Shown piece after piece: positions 38,320 to 47,829 of a stretch of DNA of 64,000 bases; within the stretch, counting starts at the first letter, position 1, and the number at the start of each line of letters is the position of its first letter. The position numbers and the translations under genes were made by a program. Under the pieces are notes generated by a model. That model saw nothing but the letters and a program-made list of their open reading frames with translations. It made no database searches and had not been told where the DNA came from. This DNA comes from Streptomyces flaveolus. GTDB taxonomy: Bacteria; Actinomycetota; Actinomycetes; Streptomycetales; Streptomycetaceae. The stretch lies in assembly GCF_000716535.1 (NCBI RefSeq), contig NZ_JNWV01000017.1, positions 116,269 through 180,268 of the forward strand, given 5' to 3'.

Positions 38320-38978
38320 CCTGCCGCCCGGCACCACGACCGTGCGTGTCGCGCCACTGGCTCGGAGGCATGCCGTACGCGGTGCCGGAAGGCCCCGGCT
38401 GAAGTGGGCGGCGAAGGCCGCGTTGGAGCGGCTCGACACGTCCGCCGGAGCGCGCGAGGTCCAACTGGTCCGCGTTCACCTGGCGTTCGCCCGCGTGGTC
38501 CCCGCGGACGACGAGGAGGCGGAAGAGCTCCGCGACCCTTTCGCCGCCCTCGGTGCGGAGTCCTGGTGCGACAGGGCCCGCCAGGTCGCTGAACGGCATG
38601 CCCGGTGCGCACCGAGTGCCTGGCGGGGAGCCCCCCGCCAACCGTGTCGAGCACGGGGGAGGTTGGCGGCATGACCGAGTGCGAGCGGCGGGGCTCTCTG
38701 CCGCCCGCCAAGCCCCATGTCGGCTTCCGGAACAAGGTTTTGCTCGACCGGTCTGCTGCTCAGTTGCCGCCGGGGCGACCGGGCCGAGGCTGCTAGCCGC
38801 TTCTACCTCTGCCCTTTCAGTCCTGAACGAAAGCAGAGGTCAGGGCTGTCCCTCCGGGAAGGCAGGGTCTGAAGGGGCTGTGTTCTTCGAAAAGGTGAGG
38901 CCATGCCGTCGGGCAGTTAGGGCTCGGAGGCAGCAGGTGCTGGTGCCGGGCTGACGTCAGACGCCGCCGGGCAAGAGC
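38320..38978. other. Gene-poor stretch after CPT
   Basis: No firm gene in about 660 bp. One plus-strand frame at about 38,400-38,610 reads like a helical protein (LKWAAKAALERLDTSAGARE) but has no start site or recognisable family and may be a fragment of a lost regulator. Confidence 0.35.
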
Positions 38979-39167
38979 GTGAGCAACCGGCGCTCCCCGA
39001 CCACCAAATGGCTGTGCTGGGACGCGCCCGACCCTGCCCGCTGGGTGGTCGAGCGGTCCCTGGCCCGGGTCATGCACGCCCGCAGACGCGTACGCGACTG
39101 CGAATGGCTCATCCAGCACTCGGAGTCGCTGATTACCTGGGCAGCCATCACGCTCATGACCAATAGG
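38979..39167 (+). pseudogene. IS5-family transposase C-terminal relic
   Basis: About 60 residues resemble the C-terminal part of an IS5-group transposase: PARWVVERSLARVMHARRRV, RDCEWLIQHSESLITWAAIT, equivalent to the WVVERTxAWL...R...YE motif containing the catalytic Glu. The rest of the element is missing. Confidence 0.6.
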
Positions 39168-39326
39168 GCGGTGACGGTCACCACCGCCACCCAGAAGCCG
39201 CCCGATTCCTGGGGCCTGGGCCCGATCGTCCCATCGCCACCGGAAGACCGTCATCGGACCACCGTGCGAGTCACCGGATCTCCGCCTGGCCAGGCAGAAC
39301 GCGTTACACCCCCAGGATGCGAACCA

Positions 39327-39941
39327 TCATCGTCGACGACCCGCGCCCGGCCCGGGTGCGTAGAGCTCGGACCGACCCGCAGAGCGGCTTTCCGCCACGC
39401 GCCAGTGTACGAAGCGCGGTACGGGCCGGAACTCTACGCCGTACGAGTCGAGTTCGCCCAGGAGAAGCTTGCGCAAGAACTCGACCATGCCACAACGGAA
39501 GATCGTGAAAGGCTCCAACAGCATCTGGCGGTCAAAAATCAGGACGGGCCACTGGTCAGGGTCCGAGCCGGTGGTCAGCCAGCACAGGATGTCGGCTCCG
39601 GAAGTGTTGCCCCAGGCGAGGATGTGCTCCGGTTCAATGTCGAGACCTTCTTGCCCTCCCAGATCCTCCCAGGTGGCACGGGCATTCTCCGTTTCCTCCT
39701 GAAGGTCACCGTGGGGCCACAGGGGGGACTCCGTGGGAAGCGGCGCGTCTATGCCGACCTCGCCGATCGAGCGCTGCGAACCGATCGATCCAACGCCGTA
39801 CACGGACATGAAAGCCATGTAGTCCCGCGGGAACCTGGTGCCCCACCGCGCCTCGGCCGCCTGCCAATCGATGTGCTCGTCCGCGCCGAGGTCCGGCGGC
39901 AGAACCTGCCGCAACGCTGCTATCCCCGTTGGGTCTTCCAC
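39327..39941 (-). CDS. SMI1/KNR4-family protein
   Basis: The 204-aa soluble protein starts at GTG. It has the SMI1/KNR4 (SUKH) pattern: an early helix, WQAAEARWGTRFPRDYMAFM (the conserved W...LP.DY..F element), GGQEGLDIEPEHILAWGNTS, ADILCWLTTG and DQWPVLIFDRQ. SUKH proteins often act as immunity proteins to polymorphic toxins, but many streptomycete copies are orphans. No toxin gene is adjacent. The C-terminal 30 residues are basic and probably unstructured. Confidence 0.82.
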   Translation of the reverse strand: MEDPTGIAALRQVLPPDLGADEHIDWQAAEARWGTRFPRDYMAFMSVYGVGSIGSQRSIGEVGIDAPLPTESPLWPHGDLQEETENARATWEDLGGQEGLDIEPEHILAWGNTSGADILCWLTTGSDPDQWPVLIFDRQMLLEPFTIFRCGMVEFLRKLLLGELDSYGVEFRPVPRFVHWRVAESRSAGRSELYAPGPGAGRRR

Positions 39942-40059
39942 AGTGTTCCCGCCCTTCGATCAAGTCGGCGAGAGTCTAGAGGGGAGGACCGACAACGCCG
40001 TGCCGGCGCTGGGATCGGATACAGGCGCCTACCGGGCGGCACCAAGGTTGGCCGGACAG

Positions 40060-40584
40060 TCACGCGAGCGATGGCCACCGGTCGGCGGCCCACTCCAGCC
40101 ATCCTGACCACCCGGGAGGCGGACCTCCCACCTCATGTCCGTCGAGTTCCGCGGTGTCGGGCTCCTCGAACAGCGTCCTCCAGTGCAAGAGGTCCGTCTC
40201 GCTCATCACGAAGGTCTGATCAGGGGTGATCGACTGGCGATGGGCGATCCGAACACGTTGGGTCTCATGGTCGACCGGCACGTACACGAGTTGACAGGAC
40301 GCGCCCGCAGACGTCACCAACCAGCGGATCGCGGACCTCTCGTCACGAGACCAGCATCCGAAATCCAGGACCACGTTCGTTCCCAGCTTCAGCGCCTCAA
40401 GACCCAGCCAGAGCAGCCGTCCTTCCAGCACATCGCGCTTCCCGGCCGGCTGCGGATCGCCGAACAGCGGGAGCATCCACTCATCAGGCGTCAGCCGCAG
40501 CGCGTTGTGTTCCTCGGCCAGCTGTCGAGCTCTCGTGGTCTTTCCGGCCCCGGGCAGGCCGACCGTCAGGAACAACGTCGTCAC
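40060..40584 (-). CDS. AAA-type small P-loop kinase
   Basis: The 174-aa protein has a Walker A GLPGAGKTTRARQLAEEHNA at the N-terminus, LTPDEWM resembling the kinase Asp position, NVVLDFGCWSRDER (Walker B-like), and RIAHRQ as a possible lid Arg. It belongs to the AAA_33 group of predicted kinases that phosphorylate small molecules or nucleosides. It starts 120 bp downstream of the SMI1 gene on the same strand. Substrate unknown. Confidence 0.82.
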   Translation of the reverse strand: MTTLFLTVGLPGAGKTTRARQLAEEHNALRLTPDEWMLPLFGDPQPAGKRDVLEGRLLWLGLEALKLGTNVVLDFGCWSRDERSAIRWLVTSAGASCQLVYVPVDHETQRVRIAHRQSITPDQTFVMSETDLLHWRTLFEEPDTAELDGHEVGGPPPGWSGWLEWAADRWPSLA

Positions 40585-40614
40585 GCCCAGATCTTGTCAC
40601 GAAGGCCAAGTGAT

Positions 40615-40740
40615 CACGGCTCGAACCGAAGGCGGATCGAAGCCACGGTGACGGTGCCGTGGAAGACGCGGGCGCGCTTGTCGAAATCTCGTGGCCACGG
40701 CCCGGGAGCACTCTCGAATACCGACACTCCACCAGTGCCC
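40615..40740 (-). pseudogene. IS5-family transposase C-terminal relic, frameshifted
   Basis: The minus strand reads SRAVATRF in one frame and, after a one-base shift, DKRARVFHGTVTVASIRLRF, the usual C-terminus of IS5-type transposases (RAVATRYDKR...F.GT..VA.I..WL). It is the same kind of remnant as at 9,756-10,200 but from a different copy. Confidence 0.65.
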
Positions 40741-40935
40741 CGACCCCGGCGACGACCCGGCCGCAGTCGTGGCGCGTTCCGCTGGCCGCGTGGGCCAGGC
40801 CGGTGCTTCTGACTCCATTCGGCAGGACTGTCGCGATTGTGTGGCGGCGATGTGGCCTGGCGTTCTGGTGGTCAGCAGGTGGCATTCAGTCGAAGTACAC
40901 GCTGTTTCAACGTCGTTTCACCAGAGTTCCGCCTC

Positions 40936-42906
40936 GTGCCTACTTCACACTCACGCGTCGGCGTCGCCTCGGTATGTGCCGCGGCTTTGACGTTCTCAGG
41001 ACTCGTTGTCACCGGGCTGCTTGCCGCTCAGCCCGCGGCTGCCGCCGACCCGGCCGGCTACCAGAACGTTCGCATCAACGAGGTCACCTCCTCGAACAAT
41101 GACACCGTGGAGCTGTACAACTCCGGCTCCACCGCGGTGAGCCTCAGCGGCTGGAAGATGTCCGACGACAGCTTCTCGCCGCAGTCGTTCACCCCGTCCG
41201 CCACCACGATCACTGCCGGGGGGTTCGTCACCTTCAACTCGCCCAAGGGGCTCGGCGACTCGGACAAGTTGGTGATCTACACGGCCGGCGGCGCTGTGGT
41301 CGACCGCGTTGAGTGGACCACCGACAAGGCGAAACCGGCGATGGCACGCTGCGGGGGCGACGGCACCGGCGCGTGGGTGACCGCGACCACCGCAACCACG
41401 TTCGGCGCCGCGAACGCCTCGGTCTGCCCGCCGTCGATCCCGTCGGCGAGCCAGGTGCGGATCAACGAGGTCACCTCCGACGGCTCGGACACCGTGGAGC
41501 TGTACAACGGCGGAACGAGCGCGGTCAGCATCGGGTCGTGGAAGTACGTCGACAACGACACCAGTCACTCCCCGGTCTCGATCTCGTCCTCCTCTCCGAG
41601 CGCGACGAGCATCCCTGCGCGCGGCTATGTCACGTTCAACTCCGCCCTCGGTTTGGGTGACAACGACTCGCTCTTCCTCCTCGACAGCAACGGCACCACC
41701 ATCGACTCGGTGACCTGGGCCACCGACGGCGCCAAGCCGTCCGATGAGCGCTGCACGAACGGCACCGGCTGGTTCCAGACCTCCACGACCGCGACGCTCG
41801 GCAGCGCCAACTCCTGCTCCGGCGCTGGTGGTGGCGGCGGTCAGACCGGCCATCTGCTGGGCGGCGGGGGGTCGTTGACCAGCGGCTGCACCCCTGAGGC
41901 GCCCTCCGGCACGAGCGCGACTCCGCCGGGGACGTCGGCGTGGCCGGGCGGGCTGGACGTCACGATCACGGACAATGTCTGCGCGTTCACCACGTCCACC
42001 GGCCCGGAGGGCCGCGACGTGAGCGGGCTGGCGTTCGACCCGGCGAACCCGTCGGTGCTGTGGGCCGCGAAGAACAAGAACTGGCTGTACAAGCTGGTCA
42101 AGAGCAACGGCAAGTGGGTCCCGGACCCGTCGTGGAGTGCGACCGGCAAACAGATCCGCTTCGCGGGCGGTTCGGGCCAGCCGGACTCCGAGGGAGTGAC
42201 GGTCGGCGGCAACGGCCACATCTACGTGACGTCCGAGCGCGACAACGCCAACAACACGGTCCCCAAGGACACGATCATGGAGTTCGACCCGGCCGCGACC
42301 GGATCAACGCTGACGCCGGTCCACCAGTGGGACATGACCTCGCAGTTCCCCCAGCTCAACACCGGCAGCAAGGATGACGCCAACCTGGGCTTCGAGGGCG
42401 TCGGGTTCGTGCCCGACAGCTGGCTGACCGCGAACGGCTGGATCGACCCGCTCACCCACGCCGCCTACGACCCGGCCGACTACCCGCTCCACGGGTCCGG
42501 CCTGTTCTTCGCCGGTCTGGAGTGGGACGGCACGCTGCACGTCTACGGCCTGAACTCCGACGGCACGTTCACCACGTTCGGCACCGTCGCGACCGGCAAG
42601 GCGTCCGTGATGGACGTGATGTTCGACGCCGGAACCCAGCGCATCGTCGCGACCTGCGACAACACCTGCGGCGAGACGCACACTTTCATGAAGGTCAACA
42701 CCGCCGGCGCGATCGTTCCCGATGTGACCTACACGAACCCGGCCGTCATGCCGATCAACAACCTGGAGGGCTTCGCCATCGCGCCCACGTCGACCTGCGT
42801 CAACGGCTTCCGCGAAGCGGTCTGGAGCGATGACGGCATCTACGGCTTCGGCTCCGGAAGCTCCTCCTACGGACACGCCCTCTACAGCGGCGCTTTCCCC
42901 TGCTGA
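40936..42906 (+). CDS. Secreted protein with two lamin-tail domains and a beta-propeller
   Basis: The 656-aa protein starts at GTG and has a signal peptide (ASVCAAALTFSGLVVTGLLA, ending AAQPAAAA). Two lamin-tail (LTD) domains follow: residues about 40-150 (VRINEVTSSNNDTVELYNSG) and about 158-290 (VRINEVTSDGSDTVELYNGG). A Gly-rich linker and a C-terminal propeller of the phytase-like/SdiA-regulated type (about 330-655) complete it: GLAFDPANPSVLWAAKNKNW, GQPDSEGVTVGGNGHIYVTS, NLGFEGVGFVPDSWL and NNLEGFAIAP. LTDs in bacteria are extracellular beta-sandwiches, often on DNases or esterases. Here the partner domain may bind or hydrolyse an extracellular ligand. A 19-bp hairpin follows about 100 bp after the stop. 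Confidence 0.85.
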   Translation: MPTSHSRVGVASVCAAALTFSGLVVTGLLAAQPAAAADPAGYQNVRINEVTSSNNDTVELYNSGSTAVSLSGWKMSDDSFSPQSFTPSATTITAGGFVTFNSPKGLGDSDKLVIYTAGGAVVDRVEWTTDKAKPAMARCGGDGTGAWVTATTATTFGAANASVCPPSIPSASQVRINEVTSDGSDTVELYNGGTSAVSIGSWKYVDNDTSHSPVSISSSSPSATSIPARGYVTFNSALGLGDNDSLFLLDSNGTTIDSVTWATDGAKPSDERCTNGTGWFQTSTTATLGSANSCSGAGGGGGQTGHLLGGGGSLTSGCTPEAPSGTSATPPGTSAWPGGLDVTITDNVCAFTTSTGPEGRDVSGLAFDPANPSVLWAAKNKNWLYKLVKSNGKWVPDPSWSATGKQIRFAGGSGQPDSEGVTVGGNGHIYVTSERDNANNTVPKDTIMEFDPAATGSTLTPVHQWDMTSQFPQLNTGSKDDANLGFEGVGFVPDSWLTANGWIDPLTHAAYDPADYPLHGSGLFFAGLEWDGTLHVYGLNSDGTFTTFGTVATGKASVMDVMFDAGTQRIVATCDNTCGETHTFMKVNTAGAIVPDVTYTNPAVMPINNLEGFAIAPTSTCVNGFREAVWSDDGIYGFGSGSSSYGHALYSGAFPC

Positions 42907-43002
42907 TGTCCCCTGACCGCCAAGGGAGGGCTCACGCACGATGCCGTCCTCCAGACGATGCCGGGCCTGCACCGAAAGGGCTCCGGGCTCGTAGGCAATG
43001 AG

Positions 43003-43053
43003 GAAGCTCCCAGCAGTCGGTGTCATGACCGCCTACCGACTGCTGGGAGCTTC
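43003..43053. terminator. Perfect 19-bp inverted repeat, likely terminator
   Basis: Positions 43,003-43,021 (GAAGCTCCCAGCAGTCGGT) pair perfectly with 43,035-43,053 around a 13-base loop. It lies 97 bp after the lamin-tail gene and would work in both directions. Confidence 0.75.
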
Positions 43054-43135
43054 GCCGTACTCGTCTCCCGGCCCGCTCGTCGACCAGCTCCCGGATCGCT
43101 CCTTTTCCGCAGGCCAGCGCCGGGTTCCATGGGAC

Positions 43136-43521
43136 ATGGCTCTGTGTCACCGGCAACGCGACCAGACCGAGCGGCGCGTCCGCGCGGCCATCGACCGGGT
43201 GCTGGCGGGGCAGATCCCGCCGGCGGCGCCAGCGACGTCAAGACGCCAGCCCGCGAGGCGGGAATCTCCCGCGCCTCCCTCTACCGGACCTGGAGCCACC
43301 TCAAGGGCGAGTTCGAGAAGCGGAGGGCAGCCGTCTGGGCAGCTGGCCAGCAACCCGACCAACGCGAGGTCCGCATCGCCCGACTGCGGGACCTCAACCA
43401 GCCGCTCACCCAGCTCGAGGAGCGTCATCGGCTCCTCCTGTCTGTCTCCTGTCTGTCCTGGCCGCCAAGGACGATGAGCTCCAGCGGCTCCGCTGCGAGT
43501 CTCGGACGTGGACCAGGGTGA
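43136..43521 (+). pseudogene. Frameshifted DUF6262-like / transposon accessory protein
   Basis: The frame opens with QRDQTERRVRAAIDRVLAGQ, shifts near 43,218, and continues as DVKTPAREAGISRASLYRTW then HLKGEFEKRRAAVW and a leucine-rich coiled coil (RIARLRDLNQPLTQLEERHR). A further shift is needed to reach AAKDDELQRLR. This layout, a short helix-turn-helix followed by a coiled coil, is that of small proteins encoded with tyrosine-recombinase transposons. No recombinase gene remains. Confidence 0.6.
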
Positions 43522-43642
43522 CGACGCTGCTGGTGTCGTCACCCTGCCGCGCCGCTGATGTCACACCACGGTGACCGGCAAGATCGAGCCCCACAGACGA
43601 CGTGATGGCCTGGGGTCTGCGGCACCCTCGTATCTTTGCGCC

Positions 43643-44452
43643 ATGACGAGCGGGAGAGAGTCGCAGCCTTACGTGAACCGCTGGGGTGACACGTCGGATC
43701 CGGCCCCGGAGCGACGCGGGATCCGCCAGGACGCTTGCGCGTGTTTCGATCAGTCCCGGCCGCATCCGCGAGCCCGGGTCGGATTTCACACCGAGCGCCA
43801 GGACACGTCCGCTCCGGGCTGGCTGCGTCTGCTGGAGCTGATTGACGAAGCCGCGGCCGACGGGCGCGAGGAATTCCGCCCTCTCGTGGAGCTCAGCCCG
43901 GAGGAACGGCGGCAGATCGTCACCCTGCCTCCCAGCATCGCGCGGCTGACCATGGTCAAGCACCTTGTGCTCTACGGCAGCAACCTGGTCCGGATTCCGC
44001 CCGAGATCGGGGCCATGACGAGCCTGGAGGAGTTCACGCCCTACACCTCTTACCGGTTGCACTGGTTTCCTTACGAACTCACCCGGTGCGAGAAGCTGTC
44101 CCGCAGCACGGTGAGTACACGCGCACTGTTCGGCAACTACAAGCTACGACCGCCTTTTCCCCGCCTGCAGCCTGACCTGGACTCCGTCACGGAGCTCGCC
44201 CTGGAAGACCTCGATCCCAGACGTTGGGGCACCACAGCCATCCACAGATGCAGCGTCTGCGACCGTCCGATCGAACAGGCTGGGCTCCAACAGATGTGGA
44301 TTTCACTGCGCGTTGCCACTGACGTTTTGCCCCTACTGGTGAACGCCTGCTCATCGGCTTGCGTCGCCGCACTGCCCAGCGGTGCGCAGGACTACATCCC
44401 CACGCCGCACAAGGGGGGCCGAGTCGACCAGCCGCCGTCCGATGGGGACTGA
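43643..44452 (+). CDS. Leucine-rich-repeat-like protein with C-terminal Cys pairs
   Basis: The 269-aa soluble protein has a central stretch of two or three LRR units (LPPSIARLTMVKHLVLYGSN, LVRIPPEIGAMTSLEEF, FPYELTRCEKL), preceded by a helix with SPEERRQIVTLPP. The C-terminal part has CSVCDRPIEQAG and NACSSACVAALP, probably a small zinc-binding knuckle. Related actinobacterial proteins have no known function. The ATG at 43,643 fits the protein-like composition; upstream in-frame residues look random. Confidence 0.6.
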   Translation: MTSGRESQPYVNRWGDTSDPAPERRGIRQDACACFDQSRPHPRARVGFHTERQDTSAPGWLRLLELIDEAAADGREEFRPLVELSPEERRQIVTLPPSIARLTMVKHLVLYGSNLVRIPPEIGAMTSLEEFTPYTSYRLHWFPYELTRCEKLSRSTVSTRALFGNYKLRPPFPRLQPDLDSVTELALEDLDPRRWGTTAIHRCSVCDRPIEQAGLQQMWISLRVATDVLPLLVNACSSACVAALPSGAQDYIPTPHKGGRVDQPPSDGD

Positions 44453-44481
44453 CCAAGCGGGCGCCGGACGTCCTGTAGCGA

Positions 44482-44946
44482 TCACCCCGAGAGACGCACT
44501 CCGGGCCGAAGCTGATACATCGGATGGGACGCACTGACCGCGACACGAGGGAAGGTGGACACGGCCTTCAGCGCGTTGACCCAGTAGTCCCCGAACTTGC
44601 TGCCGCTGCGGGTCAGTCCGAGCAGAGCGGCGAAGGTGGCGGTCGATGCGTTGCGCGTTCGTCGTGCGAGGCGGGACCTTGTCCGCCGGTGGTGCGGGAC
44701 CGGGCTGTCCGGTCCTGTGCACTGCCCCAGCCCGGACGCCGGGACTCGGGCGGCAGAAGGAGCCGTCGGAACGGTGATCAGCGCCGTACGACGGGCCGGT
44801 GCGGGTCGCGGTGGCTGGAAGGTGACCTTGTCGCCGCGGCGGCGCAGGCGCCGGGCCAGGAGGTGCGCCAGGACAACTGCCGCGCCGGCCAGCTGGAGGA
44901 AGTCCGCTTCACGGACATCGAGCACCTCGAGTTCGACCTGTAGCAA
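44482..44946 (-). CDS. Doubtful basic protein divergent from hydrolase
   Basis: A 154-aa frame from a TTG. The N-terminal third looks like protein (EVLDVREADFLQLAGAAVVL, then AHLLARRLRRRGDKVTFQPP), the rest is Arg/Ser/Thr-rich. No family is recognised and no ribosome site is visible. If real it would share the AT-rich promoter region with the hydrolase at 45,010. A decayed regulator is equally possible. Confidence 0.25.
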   Translation of the reverse strand: MLQVELEVLDVREADFLQLAGAAVVLAHLLARRLRRRGDKVTFQPPRPAPARRTALITVPTAPSAARVPASGLGQCTGPDSPVPHHRRTRSRLARRTRNASTATFAALLGLTRSGSKFGDYWVNALKAVSTFPRVAVSASHPMYQLRPGVRLSG

Positions 44947-45009
44947 TGTGAACAGGCGTCTTAAACAAACGTATTGAACAACCGTATAGATCCGGAGTAC
45001 GGTGAAGTC

Positions 45010-45804
45010 ATGGACGCCAACGACATCAAGCACTCCGAACTCACCATCGCCGGCCGAACCCTGTCCTACGTGGACTTCGGCGGGCCCGGTCGCCCGCTGC
45101 TCGCCCTGCACGGCCACATGTCGGACGGGATGTCCTACGCCGACCTCGCCGCACGCATCGCTCCCGACTGGCGGGTCATAGCGCCCGACCAGCGCGGCCA
45201 CGGCACCTCCGATCGGGCGGCCGACTACAGCCGGGAGGGCTATCTCGCCGATCTCGAAGCCCTCTTGGACCACCTGAACCTGGACCAGGCCGTCCTCCTC
45301 GGCCACTCGCTCGGCGCGATCAACGCCTACCAGTTCGCCGCCCGTCATCCCGACCGTGTCACCGCGCTCATCAACGCCGAAGGCTGCGCCGAGCTCGGAC
45401 TGGACGGCAGCAACCCGCTGGCCTTCGTCCTGAACATGCCCAGCGGCACCGCTGCCACCAAAGAGGCGTTCGTGGCACAGTTGGGCCCCTTCGCCGCGCA
45501 CTTCGAATCCGCCGTCCGCCAGCGGCCGGACGGCACCTGGGGCCTGCACTTCCAACCCAGGGACATGTACGACTCCGAGGACCAGGTGCACGGCAACCAC
45601 TGGGCCGACTGGACCGCCACCAACTGCCCGGCATTGCTGGTGCGCGGCACCGACGGGGGTGTACTGCCTGCCGAACAGGCGCAGCAGATGGTCGACCGCC
45701 GCCCCGGCACTCGCCTGGTCGAGCTGAAGACGGACCACTTCGTGTACGCCAACGACCCGACCGGCTTCGCGGACGCGGTCCGGGACTTCCTGGCCACGGT
45801 CTGA
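45010..45804 (+). CDS. Alpha/beta hydrolase
   Basis: The 264-aa cytoplasmic protein shows the canonical fold: oxyanion-hole HGHMSDG, APDQRGHGTSD, nucleophile elbow VLLGHSLGAINA (Ser), acid Asp near RGTDGG, and catalytic His in KTDHFVYAND. It resembles haloperoxidase/epoxide-hydrolase-like esterases. The substrate is unknown. The 70 bp upstream are AT-rich with repeated CGTAT motifs (AAACGTATTG and AACCGTATAG), a possible regulator site. The start ATG at 45,010 is favoured over a GTG-like start twelve codons earlier. Confidence 0.9.
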   Translation: MDANDIKHSELTIAGRTLSYVDFGGPGRPLLALHGHMSDGMSYADLAARIAPDWRVIAPDQRGHGTSDRAADYSREGYLADLEALLDHLNLDQAVLLGHSLGAINAYQFAARHPDRVTALINAEGCAELGLDGSNPLAFVLNMPSGTAATKEAFVAQLGPFAAHFESAVRQRPDGTWGLHFQPRDMYDSEDQVHGNHWADWTATNCPALLVRGTDGGVLPAEQAQQMVDRRPGTRLVELKTDHFVYANDPTGFADAVRDFLATV

Positions 45805-45871
45805 CACCCCTCCACGGCACGCCCGCGGCTGAGTGCCTCAGTTGGCGCATCCCGCCCTGAAGCACTCGGTC

Positions 45872-46490
45872 TCACCCGGACCGATGGGGTCCGGGGCTCG
45901 TTCGCGCATTCGCGGAGAGTCGGATGGTCATGCACGCGAAGCCGTGTGCAACGACGCCGCCGGGCGCCGGTCCCTCCGTACCCGGGGCCGCGCCGGGAGA
46001 AGGCCGGCCTTCCCGTGCGGCGAGGGTCGCGTCGACGAAGGCCCGCACGAGCGCCGTCACCTCGGACGCGGTGACGTCCTCCGTCCAGTTGCCGGTCGTG
46101 TGCCAGACGCCGCATCGCAGCTGGAAGCGGTGGACACCGTGGGTGTGCTCCGTCTCGCGGGCGTACGGCTGTCGGCGGCATCGGCCGTGCCGCCCTGTCT
46201 GCTCCAGGCGCGTGCGGACCACGTCCAGCTGGAAGCGACGCGGCAGGGTCAGAGCGGTCCTCGGACATGGCCATGTTCGTGGCAGTGATCCCACGCGGAC
46301 TCTTGGCTCGCTTTGCACAGTCGGCACAGATGGTCGTCGGCCCGCGTGCCGCGCCGGCGGAGCCTGTCGTACTGCACGCCGTCCAGGTGGCCGGTATAGG
46401 CCTGGAAGGCGGCCTCGGAGCACGGCAGGGCCGCTGTGTATGGTCGGCGGCTGCCCGCTCTCCCGCAGGGCGGCGGACCGCCTGATCACC
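45872..46490 (-). pseudogene. Relic of a recombination endonuclease VII-type protein
   Basis: In one minus-strand frame (46,430-46,250) the sequence reads CSEAAFQAYTGHLDGVQYDR, then DDHLCRLCKASQESAWDHCH, EHGHVRGPL followed by a stop. This is the Cys/His core of phage endonuclease VII / HNH-type domains (CxxC...DHCH...GxVRGxLC). The rest of the C-terminal region continues in another frame (WTEDVTASEVTALVRAFVDA). Frameshifts and a missing zinc Cys pair mark it as dead. Confidence 0.6.
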
Positions 46491-46789
46491 TTGGCGAGCG
46501 GCGTGCCCCGCTCCGGCCTGGTGAGGTGCTCGTAGTCCGGTCGAGCACGGCATCGCCCATCTCAAGAACTGGCGGGACCTCGCCTGCCACCTGGCCCTCC
46601 CGAGCACGTCAGTGACACCGTCCCAGCCATCGCCGCCCTCCTGTCCCCTCAGTGAACTGGGGACCTGCTTCCGGCACCACAGAGGTGAACACCGGGACCT
46701 ACCGCAGCTCTCGACGTCTCACCGCCTACCGTGCACGAGCTGGTCAGAGGGGGCAGGGCCCTACTCTGTTTCCTGGCCGCCCCCGGACC

Positions 46790-46978
46790 AACGGAGTTGG
46801 CCTGCGCGTAGGCGTCGGCCATACCGATCGCGGCGCCTTCCTGCAACGCGAGGTAGTAGGGGATGTCGGGGGGCAGCCCCGTCAGGAAGGACAGCTCGTT
46901 GGAGCCCGGGTTGCCGAACACCGCGCTCACTCCGTGCTGTCGGAGGATGCTGTAGAAGGCTTCGCTCACCGTGGTCAC
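46790..46978 (-). pseudogene. Benzoylformate decarboxylase (ThDP enzyme) N-terminal relic
   Basis: The first 62 codons read like the N-terminus of benzoylformate decarboxylase: FYSILRQHGVSAVFGNPGSN, ELSFLTGLPPDIPYYLALQE, GAAIGMADAYAQA, including the cofactor-activating Glu of the QEGAA motif. After residue 62 similarity ends abruptly. A normal enzyme is about 530 aa, so only about an eighth remains. Upstream sequence could still hold its promoter. Confidence 0.75.
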
Positions 46979-47275
46979 ACGAGTACTCCCTCGCCTCTTC
47001 CGCCGCCTGTGCCGCGCACCTCAGCGTTCCCGTGGACGACGGGGTGGGCACGGTGGCGCGGTCCGATCGGGTGGCGCGCTCGGGGCCGAGTGCTCCGGTG
47101 CTCATCGGCCGTTGATGCCTGGACCGCGGTCATGGCCAGGTACGACACCTCGCGGGATGCGACCGTGCGCCGGCTGCCGGCCGAGCGTGTCTTCGTCGAC
47201 GGTGAACGCTGACCTCGGATGCAAGGCCGCTGGTCACCCCCTGAAGGTGCGGGGATCGTGCCATGAACCGGTCTC

Positions 47276-47806
47276 ATGAGTGACCGTTCGCTGTCACCCG
47301 TCTGGCTGCATTCGTGGACAGGCAGAGTCTCCGTCACCCGCACAGCGATGACAGGCCACTTCGAGCGTCGGCACGGCTTCCCTCCTGGCACCAACGAGGT
47401 CCGGTCGGCCGACCGCGACGATCAAGCTGCGGCTCACGCGCTCGCCCAAGCGGCTCTCATACCGACTGACCTGGTCACCTTCTACGACAGCGTCGGTGAC
47501 GTCACGTGGGCGGACGTAGGCAACGGCTACTTCCTCGATCCGGCAAGTGACGTCCTTCTGCGACTCCACGAGTACGGCGCTGTCGACGTCGGCGCGAACC
47601 AGAAGGGCCCTGGTCTGGTCATCGGCTCGAACGGCGGCGGCCTGTTCTACGTCGCGAGCCCTGATGGGTCGGTTCATCGGACACGGACGGCGTCGCTGGA
47701 CGAGCCGGAGCTCGACAAGGTAGCCGATGACCTACGGCAGTTTCTGACACTGCTGGAGCAATCCCTGACGCGGGCCGTCGCCGACGGAGCGCCAAAGTCT
47801 CTGTAG
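47276..47806 (+). CDS. SMI1/KNR4-like small protein
   Basis: The 176-aa soluble protein contains a SUKH-like core: ALIPTDLVTFYDSVGDVTWA, NGYFLDPASDVLLRL, GPGLVIGSNGGGLFYVA and a final helix ELDKVADDLRQFLTLLEQSL. These features are typical of SMI1/KNR4-type proteins that may serve as immunity or binding modules. The first 60 residues are variable, and an ATG at 47,348 is an alternative start. An IS630 element sits 24 bp after the stop. Confidence 0.6.
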   Translation: MSDRSLSPVWLHSWTGRVSVTRTAMTGHFERRHGFPPGTNEVRSADRDDQAAAHALAQAALIPTDLVTFYDSVGDVTWADVGNGYFLDPASDVLLRLHEYGAVDVGANQKGPGLVIGSNGGGLFYVASPDGSVHRTRTASLDEPELDKVADDLRQFLTLLEQSLTRAVADGAPKSL

Positions 47807-47829
47807 GTCAGCCCGCGGCGTCCTTTCTG

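Noticed and set aside
43003..43053. CRISPR repeat or MITE
   Set aside because: Only a single hairpin copy with no direct repeats or spacers nearby; terminator function is simpler.
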